From: Lactifluus volemus
Lineage: Eukaryota; Basidiomycota; Agaricomycetes; Russulales; Russulaceae
DNA: 64,000 nt
Direction: 5' to 3'
NCBI GenBank assembly: GCA_022376515.1
Contig: WTXI01000020.1
Location: 186,001 to 250,000, forward strand
Numbering within the stretch: position 1 is the stretch's first letter; the number at the start of each line of letters is the position of its first letter. Below, one piece after another: positions 34,852 through 45,485 of this stretch. Made by a program: the position numbers and the translations under genes. Below the pieces are notes generated by a model. It ran no database searches. It was not told where the DNA came from and saw only the letters and a list, made by a program, of their open reading frames with translations.

Positions 34852-34871
34852 CAATTCGTTGAGTCGAATTG
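34852..34871 (+). repeat. Inverted repeat, 7-bp stem, 6-base loop
   Basis: CAATTCG, loop TTGAGT, CGAATTG. Loop and stem-top (TCG-TTGAxT-CGA) match the hairpin at 34781-34806 apart from one base. The two look like diverged copies, while the outer stem bases changed in a compensated way. Confidence 0.85.
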
Positions 34872-35091
34872 TCGGTTCCGCCTCTCCACCCTCCCTATGC
34901 ACCGCGATTCGGGGTACTCCCTCCGAAGAGTTCGGCTAGGTTCGTGGGTCTCCGCCATTCCCATCCAATTATGAATCATTGCCGTGCACTCGTCAGTCTG
35001 GAGATCCCTTCTCTACATCCTTCCATTGCCTGACTCTTTCTTCCCTTATCTTTGCAGGCGCGGTGTCTTTTTTTTTATGACTTCGGAAAAT

Positions 35092-35139
35092 CCAACGAAT
35101 CTCGTTGGTCTGCATTGAGTTGCAGTCTCCGAATGGAGA
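35092..35139 (+). repeat. Three adjacent short hairpins
   Basis: CCAACGA-ATC-TCGTTGG (35092-35108), CTGCA-TTGAGT-TGCAG (35110-35125) and TCTCC-GAAT-GGAGA (35126-35139) follow one another with 0-1 bases between them. All stems are perfect. The middle one shares the TTGAGT loop of the hairpin at 34852. Confidence 0.85.
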
Positions 35140-35149
35140 AATACGTTAT

Positions 35150-35195
35150 GGAGAGTTTGGTCACGTCTTTGCAAAAAGACGTGACCAAACTCTCC
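35150..35195 (+). repeat. Perfect 21-bp stem with GCAA tetraloop
   Basis: Bases 35150-35170 are the exact reverse complement of 35175-35195, with no mismatch, and enclose GCAA at 35171-35174. In RNA on the + strand this loop is a GNRA tetraloop, a very stable cap. The left arm begins GGAGAGTTTGG and ends CGTCTTT. The strand assignment is a reading preference, not proven. Confidence 0.95.
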
Positions 35196-35196
35196 T

Positions 35197-35275
35197 GGCT
35201 CCCGAGCTCGGGAGCCGAGGCGTGATCACGCCGCCGCGAATGACGCGGAGTTTATATCTCGCGCCTTGCGCGAGA
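35197..35275 (+). repeat. Cluster of two perfect palindromes and two hairpins
   Basis: In order: a perfect 20-bp palindrome at 35197-35216 (GGCTCCCGAG and its complement, no loop), a perfect 14-bp palindrome at 35219-35232 (GGCGTGATCACGCC), CCGCG-AATGA-CGCGG at 35234-35248, and TCTCGCGC-CTT-GCGCGAGA at 35257-35275. The gaps between them are 2, 1 and 8 bases. Confidence 0.92.
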
Positions 35276-35566
35276 AGCAAATCAATTACCCCAGGCCATT
35301 CTCGTTGTAACCGCAGTAGCACAAGGACTCAACTTGGTGCGGAATTTGCCCCTTGATAGTTACTGCATCATGTACAGCGCCACGATACCAGTCGATTGAC
35401 AATACCAGACAAGTGTCGTGTTAAATTGCGTGTGTTCAACTTGGCGAGGATTCGGAAAACGAAAGCCGACGTTGACCGACCACTCATTCACCTGACTTGC
35501 TCTGAGTTGCAATAAATGATACACGATGTCCAAAGTACATGGAAAAAGTAATGCAGGAGATATAGT

Positions 35567-38562
35567 TCATGCCTGCCGTAACGAACGTTAAGCAATTCTG
35601 CCGTTGGAAATAATGGGGTCTGACTTGCCAGATAGTTATATGATTTACGATCCTCACACCGCTCGAGATATTCTCTCTGATAACCCCGCCATGAGCCAAA
35701 ACGGACGAACGACCAAAAAAATAAATTTGCAAGCGCACCTCAATCACCGCTTCAATCCGCTTTTTGATATTCAATGGGTTGGGCAAGAAACGCGATGAGA
35801 GTTGTCGGGTAGCCTCGTTGACCAGATCGTTATGGGTCATATGTTTACGACTCTTCATGATCCGCACGATGCATGCCTTTTTTTAAAAAAAATGCAACGC
35901 AATCAAAAAAACTCGGTCCCAGTAAAGAGATCTGAAATTAATACACGCACGTCCGTCTGAAAACGTCGCTCTTCCTCGACGCGGTCCTGTGTCTCCCTGC
36001 GCTCGTCGCCACTCTCGATGCGCGCTGCGACTGTGCTGATCTTGATCTTCTGCAAAGGGGACGAGAAATCCGCGTTGAACGAGAACGCGTCGTCCACGTT
36101 GACGTCCCGTCCCGGTGGGTGTTTTTTGAGCACCTTGTATTTTGTACACGCGAGAGATTGTAAGTTGCGTTGCAACTCGCCGTCCGGGATTTTCGTTGCG
36201 CTCTTAATTTCCTCGTACGTGAGGAACTCTCCCTCCTCAATATCCTCGAAGAGCAGGAGAATGACCAGCGCAAACGATGACACGTTAAGGTCGTGTTTGC
36301 GTGCTTTGAATGTGACGCGCAAGTCCGCATTCCCCAGGGACGGTTGCCATGTAAGCTTTCGCCCAGAATGCCGCGAGAGGTAGAACTGCTCGAACAACTT
36401 GCTCGCCTTGACAAGCAGCGGCGGGAGTGTGCACGGTACGGGCACGTAGGACATGGGCCAGAATGTAGATGTCATTACGACAACATTGAGGTCAACTTCA
36501 GGGGCCTACATACTCGATGCATCAACTAAAACTGGGGCAAGACGAAAGGAGTAAAACTTACAGTTGTTTTGCCTACGTGATCGCGGTAGGCCTGCGTAGC
36601 GTCCGCAGATAGCTTCATATCGTGGAACATGCCCTCTAGTTTTACCGTGAATTGGAACCCGCACTCGACCTTGAGCTTGGTGAGCATGCCACGTTCTGCA
36701 TCATCGGAGATAGATCGATTGAGAAGAAGGCGCTTCGCAAGGTGAGCCTTATAATATCGTTCAAAGACATCCTTTTCTGTAATAAACCTGAAGAGGGTTA
36801 TGGTTTTATCGAGGACTGCCTCGACTTCGGCATCCGTTTTCTAGATATGGTTGTGAGATGATGCGGACATAACAGATCGTACAGCGCACCCCTTTCAACC
36901 CTTTCTTCAAATTCTCGTCGATATACAGTGATATGAACTCAGAAGCCCGCGGATGCAGGTTAATAAACGACTCGAAAGCCTAGAATACGTCAGTCTTCAT
37001 TAATAACAATAAGCTAATAGTGTCAATGACCTCGTTAAGTCCGCTCTCAATCTCACGGTTATTCTTGAACGACAACTCCCAGACGTGATCGAACTTATCT
37101 TTCAGTTGCATCACATCCTCGACCCATCGGAGAGCCGGTGCGAGACTATGTACGCCAGCATTGGGTGATCGGGCTTTCGCCTTGCCTTTACCCTTAGCGG
37201 CCGGGTCCGGTTCATCTTCAGCACCTCCATCGTCGGCCCCTCGACCCTCCATGCTGATTTCGTTGAGTTCAGTACCTCGCTTTTGTATTGAGGCCTTGAG
37301 GGAACGACGTAGGGAAGGTACCCCTTCAGGGACCAACGAATACAGCTGATACAGGCGGGAAAGGCCGTCAACCTTCTCAAGATCGATCATGGCATTCAAG
37401 CCCGAGCTGGCCATGTCAATGAGTGTTTGCAAGTGTGGCGTGAGGAGAGTATCCTGGAGGATAGCCTGGAGAGGGGCAGAAGTTTGTAACGATAGATATT
37501 GGTGAGCGCGTGATTCCTCTTCGGAGAAGCGTGTTTGAACCTAGCGGCCCAGCATCGAGGTAAGCAAGACCAAGAACTGCAACAAGAAGAGACGGATATT
37601 TCACCCTGCGTAGATACTCCAGAGCATCACAAGTCTCCAGTAGCCTCGCAGCTTCGGCTTTGTAGTACACGTCACTCTGACGCAGGATTTCGGGTTCCAG
37701 ATATTGCTTATACACCGACGCACCCTCTGGGTTGTCGCTTAGTAGCAACAGTGCCTCCACACAATTCGTAATGGCAGATCGGTTAATCACATATCCGTCG
37801 CGTTCGATATGCAAGAGACTCAAGACAGTACTGATGACGTAATCCTTTATTGGAGGATGAATGATGTGCCTTACGAAGAGATCGCGACCTAGCTCGACAA
37901 CCTCGAGAGCATTGGCAGATTTCACATATACGCGGTCCTAAGGAGAACATACGCTCGGAGATCGAAGTAGGGAGAGGGCACTGCTAGTGGAGACACATAC
38001 CATGTACTTGAGAATATGACTTAACTTGTCCATACAATCTGTATGATCGACCCATACTTTATGCACGGCTTTCAAGAGCCTCTCCCCTTCTTGACTCTGT
38101 TGCATTGGGTCTTGCTCAAGTCCGGAAGGGAAGCAGGCAGGATAATTTCCTCCGCAAGGCGATTGAGGTTCTCGACGACCAGATCGCTGACGCCATCGTA
38201 GAGCATCCGGCCCTGCTTACTCACTACCAGTTGATACCAGCCGGTAGCATTCTTCAAAGGAGAGTTTGTGAGCGTTGTGGTGCTGAATTTCCCGAATGTT
38301 CAAGGTAAGCTTCGCCCACGACTCGTCAACGGCGATATTGGGACCAAGCTGATTGAAACATGTTGAGTAAGACGGAGATGAACAAATTCAACAAGTCCGC
38401 AGACCTTTCGTGGTGGCCTCTGCGGATGGCAAGGCGTCAGTAAGATTGCGGTCCGTAGTGAAGGAGGCTACGCACGATCTTCGGTTTGATCTTCTTGGAG
38501 GCTTAAGAAAATAATTAGGGAATGAGGTCGTCGAATGAATATATATACGTACTCGAGGCCAT
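35567..38562 (-). CDS. CUL3: Cullin-3, scaffold of a BTB-type ubiquitin ligase
   Basis: Scaffold binding BTB adaptors at its N-terminus and Rbx1/E2 at its C-terminus. The first exon is 10 bp (38562-38553, ATG GCC TCG A) and joins the exon at 38501-38476 to read [12 protein letters not shown]. Then come [20 protein letters not shown] and LSFEECYR, the Cul3-like N-helix, and [20 protein letters not shown]. The cullin repeats include [20 protein letters not shown] and [20 protein letters not shown]. The cullin-homology domain contains [17 protein letters not shown] (about 36470), [20 protein letters not shown] and [20 protein letters not shown]. The neddylation region is IVRIMKSRK (about 35870), followed by RRIEA-type KKRIEAVIE and [17 protein letters not shown]. 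The last intron (35628-35573) has a GC donor and leaves only GCA TGA in the final exon, restoring the classical YLA end. Confidence 0.92.
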
Positions 38563-38784
38563 ACAGCCAAGGGGGAGAGGAGGAGGGGGAAGAGGTGTGT
38601 GTGTCGAGAGGGTGTGCTACCGCCGGAGACGCACATGGACATCCGCATTTGGTCTCACTCGCGTCGCGTTTGTGTGTCATCTGACTTCCCACGATACAAT
38701 GACATTAGTTTACTACTACATACACTAATCGATGATGAATTCATACGTATTCTAAACGAATTGCAGTTAGGTAGGTAAGACGTG
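38563..38784. promoter_or_regulatory. CUL3 promoter gap
   Basis: 222 bp upstream of CUL3 and downstream of the exportin-T stop, both on the minus strand. No specific element recognised. Confidence 0.3.
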
Positions 38785-41700
38785 CTATGAGGTAGATCGT
38801 GAAGCCCTGACAAAATCGGAGAAGTATTTGCGGAATTGTTTCGAGTCTAAATCGCGCATTTTGGTCGTAAACTCGAGCGCAGTCTCCGTGGGCCAATTTT
38901 GAGCGGGAAGAAAGACGGAGAGGAAGTACTCGTATGCTTCCTGTCCTCTAACTTTTCCAACTGTTTGCAGAAGGCCAGCAATTTCTTGGAGGACCTTGGA
39001 AAAAAAGGATTAACCAATACTCACATGAGGAATAGGATCAATCGCACCACGAGGACTTGCCCATCCTTAATATTTAACTCGGGCAACGAGAGCACCGCAA
39101 AGGCCGTAGGCACGACATTCTCGTAAACAAAACGCTCAAATCCTGGTACACCAGGCACGATCTCTCCATTTGCTGCGGGAGGTAGAGGTTGTCCCCAGAT
39201 GTTCACGCTCTTGCTTAGGAACGCAAGTGCAGCTCTTTGACTCTGCGAATCCGATACGTCGCCAGAGAGCTGGAGCATACTCTGCAACAAGGGCTCGAAA
39301 TTCTCTTTGTTACCTGAGCGTTATCTAAAGTTATCAAGACTGTGGAGAAGAGAGAAAAGAAAAGGACTCCTCTCACGATTAGATAGGAAAACGTCTGCCA
39401 ATTTTGAAGACACGATGTTATTAGAAGTGTAAGGTAAGCTCTCTTGCTCTCGCTATGCGTGAATACATCGTCAGTTCCCGTGACTGGCTGGAACATGAAG
39501 TTCGTGATGTGGGCATTGAGGGGACCAATAAGCTCGTCCAACACATTGAATAGGTCCTGCTGTTATCGTGTGTCAATGGAGGCGACGAAAAATCACGTAC
39601 AAAAAAAGAAACGAACCTGAAGTTTGTGGACGAGGAGATTGACAAAGTTGATAAAATCTACAAGCTCACTACCCTCGAAATGTGCAAGCAGGTTTACCAT
39701 GAGGGTCGGAATCAGGTCAGTGACCTCGGGACCTGTGGTGGCAAAGATGCGGGCAAAGGCGAATCGAGTCTATAAGAAATCGATACTCAGCCGCTAAATG
39801 CAAGCCAGCGAGACATGAACATACAGCATCACGGACGACCTTGAATTCCTTCATTGCTCCGAGAGACATAAGAATCGCCTGAGCTATATTCCGAAAGACA
39901 TGAAGCGGGGGTAGCTGAAAGTCATCTGGCACTGGTGTTGGGTAGTCGGGAAACCCCTTGGCTGTGTTTCCCAGGGCCATAATGACGTGGTGGATTTTGA
40001 CGATGGGGAGCACGTCTTGCTTCCCTTCAAATACTCGTAGATTCGTCGACAACTCGTCCAGCAGAGGCGTCACCACGGACAGTAAAAGAGCGGCACACTG
40101 TTCTGGCGTCTTGTAAAATAGGTGAACCAGCGTGCCGGCTGTTTCGAACAGATAAAGCTGTGGATCTGGCGTAGAAGTAGCTTCCGTTAAGGGGTCATTC
40201 GGTTCGTTAGGGTCAACTTCTGGAAGCTCGACGCGAATGGCAAGCATATCCCGAATACCGTCAAGGAGGGTGCCTGCGAGTTCAAGTGATATTTCCCTTT
40301 GGTTATCTTTGATGAATCGATGGAATAATAAAACACCCTGGCGCGAATGACAGAACTCGGATTGTGTAGACCCCTGGGGGGACCAGATGCAATCAATATA
40401 TAAAGAAGGAAGGGTGGAGACTCTTACCTCGTGTCTACCATCACCTCTAATGCAGGAACGATATATTGTTTACGCACTCTGAAGAAATCGCCATAGCGTG
40501 CCACGGTTTCGAAGAACTGCATCACCACCGCTTGGTTCGGATAAGCCGAGATCCCAGTTTCGAATAACATCATGAGCAATTCGCCGTGGGGCGTCAGCGG
40601 AAAGTCCGCATAATCGATCTCTTTGCGTCTTTCTTTAGGAACCTGCGGTGCTTGACTGAAAGCGGATCGGCCTTTCGTTGAACCTGGAAAGCTTTAACAA
40701 ACAAACATTCGGGGTCAGAAAAAAAAGCGACGCAAACGCACTCTTATTAATTTCGCCGAAAATGAAAATGAGATAGACCGCTAGTTCTGCATCATTCCAT
40801 TTGATGGCGGTGCCGGACGAGTACAGTTGGAGCGTCTGTAGGGCGTGTGTTCGGATCGTTTCAACGACCAATTCTTGATCAATGGATAGTACGGAATCCA
40901 TAAGCGAACGGAGCTCCTTCAGGTTGCCATTGAGTTGAAAGTGAAGGTCATAAAGACGTCAAAGGTTGACGTACCTTGCGAAGGATTTCAAATGCTGTTC
41001 TGTCATCCTCGTCAATATCGTCAAGATCCGCGTCCTCCTCCCACTTCATTTTTTTGAGAATAACAGCCTGCAACGAGACGAGAAATGCTCGCTTCTGTTG
41101 ATCGAGGGGCTCTGTGGAAAGCTTTCGGCTCCGCTTGTACTATGTTGGGAATCAGCGGTCGTGATATGAAAGTAGGGAATAGGGCATACACTGGCAAGGA
41201 CTGTTTGTAACATTGGGAAGACGGTCGAGCATGTATCGTCGTATTCGTCCTCCATAAATCTAAGCATGACGGGAAGGGTCTGTTGTAACAACTGGATCCT
41301 TCTGACCGCACTTGATCTGTAGGGGCATCCTTCGGGACAGGTGAGGCGATCGAGTAGATGGACAATCGAGTGACTCACATCGGCGAGCTTGACAAGCTCG
41401 AGACCAAGAACGTTTAGTAACCGCCCCAGGGCCTCCCTGTAAGATTCCTCGCCCTCATCCGTATCGTTCCCCCTAGCAATCTGCTCCGCGCGGGTGCGCT
41501 CTTCTAGTGAATCGATGACTTGACCGAGAGCAAGAACTTTGATGAGCTGAAGCTTATCCGCGGGTTCCTTGAGACCCTTGGAGACGATACGACGGAGTGC
41601 TCCAGCTGCGGCCATGCGAACGGATAGTGATGGATCGGACAGAGAGTAAAGAGGAGTGGGATCGTCGTCGGCGTCACGGTGAGATTGATGTCGACCCAGC

Positions 41701-42735
41701 CTAATACCTAGCAAGTTAGAGAGAGGGCGGTTCAGAGAGAGGTGCCGGGTACAAATCACACCTGCGTACGAGCCAAACGTTCTGATACCCCAATCCACTA
41801 CCTCTAGAATTTCGGAGGCTTCTCTAGCTGTGGCCGTTGCGGCTTTCCTCAGTGCCTGTAGCCTCTCAGCGTAATCAGCGATGATGGTCAAAACGGCCTC
41901 GTTGATCCGGGCTGCATCCCTTTCTCGAACAGCATCTCTCACACGAGCATCGCGAACATGTCGATCACCGTTGAATTGACGTGCGCCCTTGATGACTTGA
42001 TCGGCAACCTCCTCCGAGATCTCTATTACGAAATGAAAGAAGAGAAGCGAAACATGGGCATTGAACGAGGTTTGAAGGGCCGATTCTGTGGGACGCATGA
42101 GAGCGAAAAGGTCGGTAAAGAATGTAGGCCATCGATCGAGATATGTCGCGAGGAAAAGAAGAGTCAATGTATGGGAGAATTTATTGCGTAAAACTGGACC
42201 AAGGTGTCAAAACGAACAAAAGGGGACTATAATATGACGTACATGGAGCGTTGGATTCAGCTGACCCGTAGGTGTATTCGGATTGAATGTATGTTAAGAA
42301 AGCCTGCCGCAAGGTATCAAAAGATTGTTCGTCCAAAGGTTCAGACCTAGCGAGAGATGCCGGATCAGAGGAAGCCATGAAACGAATAAGGAATAAAAAG
42401 AACCCCGGGGAGATCGCGGGTCATCGAACGGAGTGTACTGCCCCGGACGAGAGTGGCCCTCGAACAAGTGATAAAAAGAAACAAGGTAAGGAAGCTCACC
42501 TGGTTTCGAGGAAGTCATCCAAGACGCGTAGGGCGAAGAAACGAGCCTCAGTGGGGTGCTTTCGCTGACCAGCGGGAGTGGCATCGACGAACAGGTTGAG
42601 GGCGAGGTTCCAGGTTTCTCCCGCATTTTGCTGTATGGTTGACAAGTATTCGAGAGCCTGCTGGTGCAAAGTCCCCTGGGTAGGGTCGGATGCAATGAGG
42701 ATGGCCCGGACAACCTGATCAGCTTGCTGTTCCAT
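38785..42735 (-). CDS. LOS1: Exportin-T (tRNA exportin, Los1/Xpo-t)
   Basis: Ran-GTP-dependent karyopherin that carries tRNA out of the nucleus. Start MEQQADQVVRAILIASDPTQ, then YLSTIQQNAGETWNLALNLF and ARFFALRVLDDFLE, the N-terminal Crm1/importin-beta-like HEAT repeats. LDEQSFDTLRQAFLTYIQSE joins FLATYLDRWPTFFTDLFALM (about 42160). A long helical array follows: EILEVVDWGIRTFGSYAG, ESYREALGRLLNVLGLELVK, RRIQLLQQTLPVMLRFMEDE, VETIRTHALQTLQLYSSGTA, and LYLFETAGTLVHLFYKTPEQ near 40160. The end is RKYFSDFVRASRSTS at 38785. It is about 1,050-1,100 residues, the usual size. More than ten introns of 50-70 bp. It shares a divergent 444-bp promoter with the gene at 43180. Confidence 0.9.
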
Positions 42736-43179
42736 GAGCCGATTGTCACTCGGGCTTTCCTTTAAATCGATTTTATTGGCTATCGATTAGGATGGGGTTA
42801 ACAAGGTGACGATGAGGTGGCAATTGTGCCCCGCAGAGAAGAGAAAGGGACTTACCAAGGGTGTACTAATTTCAAACAGAAGAACGTCGGGCGAGTCACA
42901 ATGCAGATCTCATCACACCGGCCCGGGTGTCAACCCACAGGTAATTGTTCAATTCCCGCGGAAAAGGTAAATATAATAGGACAATCCCAAAACGTGGGAT
43001 GAACGACAAATCTACGTGGAGGTAGGGCAGGTGAACACGATGCAGAATACCATTTTAGAGAGATAAATTTCTTAGGGTCCGTGATTGAGTGATGGTGATG
43101 AGATAGTAGGGTTACAAAAGGAGTCAGTAGTAGCCACCCGACCCGACCTATCAATCGATGCTTCCGAGTACATAAGGAC
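42736..43179. promoter_or_regulatory. Divergent promoter between exportin-T and the AIM-containing membrane protein
   Basis: These 444 bp lie between divergent start codons. A short palindrome, TCGATTTTATTGGCTATCGA, surrounds 42765-42785, with a CCAAT-box complement (ATTGG) inside it. No gene is visible. Confidence 0.4.
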
Positions 43180-45485
43180 ATGCCAAGTCAACCCCCTTTC
43201 ACTACAACTACATTGATGCTCAAACCACCACCTTCCCTAACTCCTACCGATATCCATGACAGTGGTCCCTCCGAGATAGATAGTATCTCTGACTCGGATT
43301 GGCTCGACATTTCCGCTTCAGAAGATACTGGCTCTATCGATATCCCAGAAGAGAGTGACCGCGAAGAGCCTGGTGACCGTCCTCTATCCCAACGATCACG
43401 ATCCTTCAGCAGCTATTCGAGCTCCCGAGATGAAGACCTTGACATATGGGAAGGGTTAGTAGAAAGTGCCGACGATGACGTACTCGAAGAACCAAGAGAG
43501 AACTCACTCGGTCCTTCCCCTTGGCTCGCTCCTCCTTTACTTATCCCGATGGTCCTTCTCAAGAAGAACGACGTGTGGAGGACGCCCTCAACCAGAGCAT
43601 GCTCAGCACACTCAGCACGTCCCGCGCCAGCTCCATGAGCGCCAGTGGCACAACCAACTACCCCGCTAACCGAACACGCGATTTGAGGTTGTCATTCCCC
43701 GACCCTTTATCAAGTTCTAAGGATGAATTGATCCGTTTTCCTGACGAGGTATTGTTTCCACCGCCGACTGTTGTAGACGCCCCTCCGCCGTCGGACCTTT
43801 CGGACGATGAAGAACCGGCCGATCTAACTTCTTCTGCGCCTTCCTATCTACTCAAGCTACCCACTGTCGTATTTGAGATCTATCTGTATGGTACACCCCC
43901 CAAACGCAAGTGGACCATCGTAGAAAGCCTAATTGGGAAATGGGGAACCGTCTTGGATTGCGCAGTCTCGGAACGTCATCCGCAAGGCAACAGGATATCT
44001 ACCTATTGGCTTCGTCCTAAGGGCAATTTCCATCGTCTCTCTCTAGGTCGCGCCGTATCTGTAGTTGACAACACGGAAGCCCAATCTGTGGTAGGTGTAG
44101 CTTTACCTTGTTCGCTAACCGTTGATATTCAGCTTCATCAGTCGAACACGGAACCCGTCCTGGATAAGCCTTCGTTGGCCATCGTCTTCCTGCCGACGTT
44201 TCTCCCCTCTTTACCTCCGCACACCCTGTTCCTTCCAGCAATTACTTCCACGTTTCATGAACGTGACGCCGGTGGGTTCGATGAACGTGAGCGTCAGGTG
44301 TTCGAGCAGCAGTGGAGCATTTTCAATATTTCCAAGAAGCAACACCTTTTCCCGAGCGCAGCTACCATTCTTGCCGTAGATGAGGTTGACCGCATCGAGG
44401 CTTTGGAGGTTGCTCGAGCATTTCAACCCCTTCAACCCCTCCGTCGGGGGCTTCTCCGCGGTATCAAGAACCAAGTTGCGACAACCCCTGCGGTGACCAT
44501 GTATGTTCCCTGACATGAATAACGTTTCAGCCTATCTAACTTTTCATACAGTGTGGCAATACTTTCTATCGTACTTGGTTATCTTGTCAGCCGTTTCTCA
44601 TACATGGCCGTCCCGGCAGCGACACTCGTGGAGAAAGTCAATTCTACGTCCGTCATCAAACCCACAGTGAACTTATCGGAGCAGCATCTGGCTACATCCT
44701 TTGTAACCCAGATGTCTTCGGCCATTTCCGTTTCTTCCCCAAGGGACATCTCTGTTGCCATTGTCAGCACCCCCCCTTCTAGCCTATCCACAATTCCCAC
44801 GGGCCGGCGCAGCTCTTTATTTGGCGCCGAGGAACCTCGTTTACGAAACGAGAAGCTAATCAACACTGCGGTTGCCCAAGTTTCCCAACAACCTCCCTCG
44901 TCCATATCTGAAGTACCCATTCGCTCAAAGGCGCTCGCTGTCTTTCAGAGGGCAATGGAGCAGGCAATGCCGAGGCCCACCGAAACGGCAACCTCCCTCG
45001 TCACGAAATCCAGGACTGAGGCCATGTACTCCCTAAGCACCCGCCTCGCGGGTACCTTGTCCGAGATGTTCAATGTGAAGGCATTTACTGGTGCACTGCG
45101 TGCCGACATGAAAGAACTTGTCGAAGCACTTGACGAGCTCCTGCGGGCCCTTAGCGCACAGGCCACCACCGCAGTGCGCGTCACCGAAGGACTACGCGAA
45201 CAATTACGTCGCCGTAACGAGCGCGCTCAGCAGAAGGCACGTGAGCTTCGTGAGAAGGGTGAGCGCATGGTGTCCTCGCTCGGCGAACGTGCACGTAGCC
45301 ACGTAGCGCAGGCGCGGTCTCAGGCTCGCGCACTGAAGGACGTGATCAGCGCTGAGGTTGCCACTGTGTACAAGAAGCACCATGGGCGCGAGTTGGTCAA
45401 GAAGATGCGTGAGCGGCAACGAGGTCAGAGCCGTAACCTACGCCGTGGGATGCGACGGATGACGAAGGGTCGTTTGGGCTTTTAG
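43180..45485 (+). CDS. Single-pass membrane protein with N-terminal candidate Atg8-interacting motifs and basic coiled-coil tail
   Basis: Not a family I can name. Exons 43180-43510, 43564-44090, 44133-44500 and 44552-45485 join in phase to 719 residues. Residues 25-100 are acidic and Ser-rich. They hold WLDI (41-44) directly after ISDSD, and WEGL (90-93) after DEDLDI, both matching the W-x-x-L/I/V Atg8-interacting motif with acidic residues in front. Residues 140-400 contain conserved-looking blocks (VFEIYLYGTPPKRKWTIVES; IVFLPTFLPSLPPHTLFLPA). One transmembrane helix spans about 410-430 (VAILSIVLGYLVSRFSYMAV). The remainder is Ser/Thr-rich, then a long positively charged helical or coiled tail (REQLRRRNERAQQKARELRE), ending RRMTKGRLGF. 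The order AIM, single TM, amphipathic helix resembles yeast Atg39-type receptors, but that link is inference. Confidence 0.82.

Larger units (their letters stand above)
34430..35566. other. 1.1-kb non-coding interval between aspartic protease and cullin-3, hairpin-rich
   Basis: No recognised gene. It holds the aspartic protease promoter on its left, a pyrimidine tract (about 34711-34778) and then an unusual run of perfect inverted repeats (34781-35275) described separately. Two small hairpins also precede the tract: CCGACTCGG at 34543-34551 and CGGTC-TCC-GACCG at 34549-34561. Another lies at 34923-34935 (CCGAA-GAG-TTCGG). Open stretches on the + strand (34616-34939, 35105-35356) have no family-like sequence and are shaped by the repeats. 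The rest (35276-35566) shows nothing further. Confidence 0.5.

Noticed and set aside
34616..34939. 107-residue plus-strand open frame next to the hairpin array
   Set aside because: Low-complexity Pro/Ser product of a pyrimidine tract, with no start context or family signal.
35105..35356. 83-residue plus-strand open frame through the hairpins
   Set aside because: It reads straight through perfect palindromes. The openness is explained by composition.
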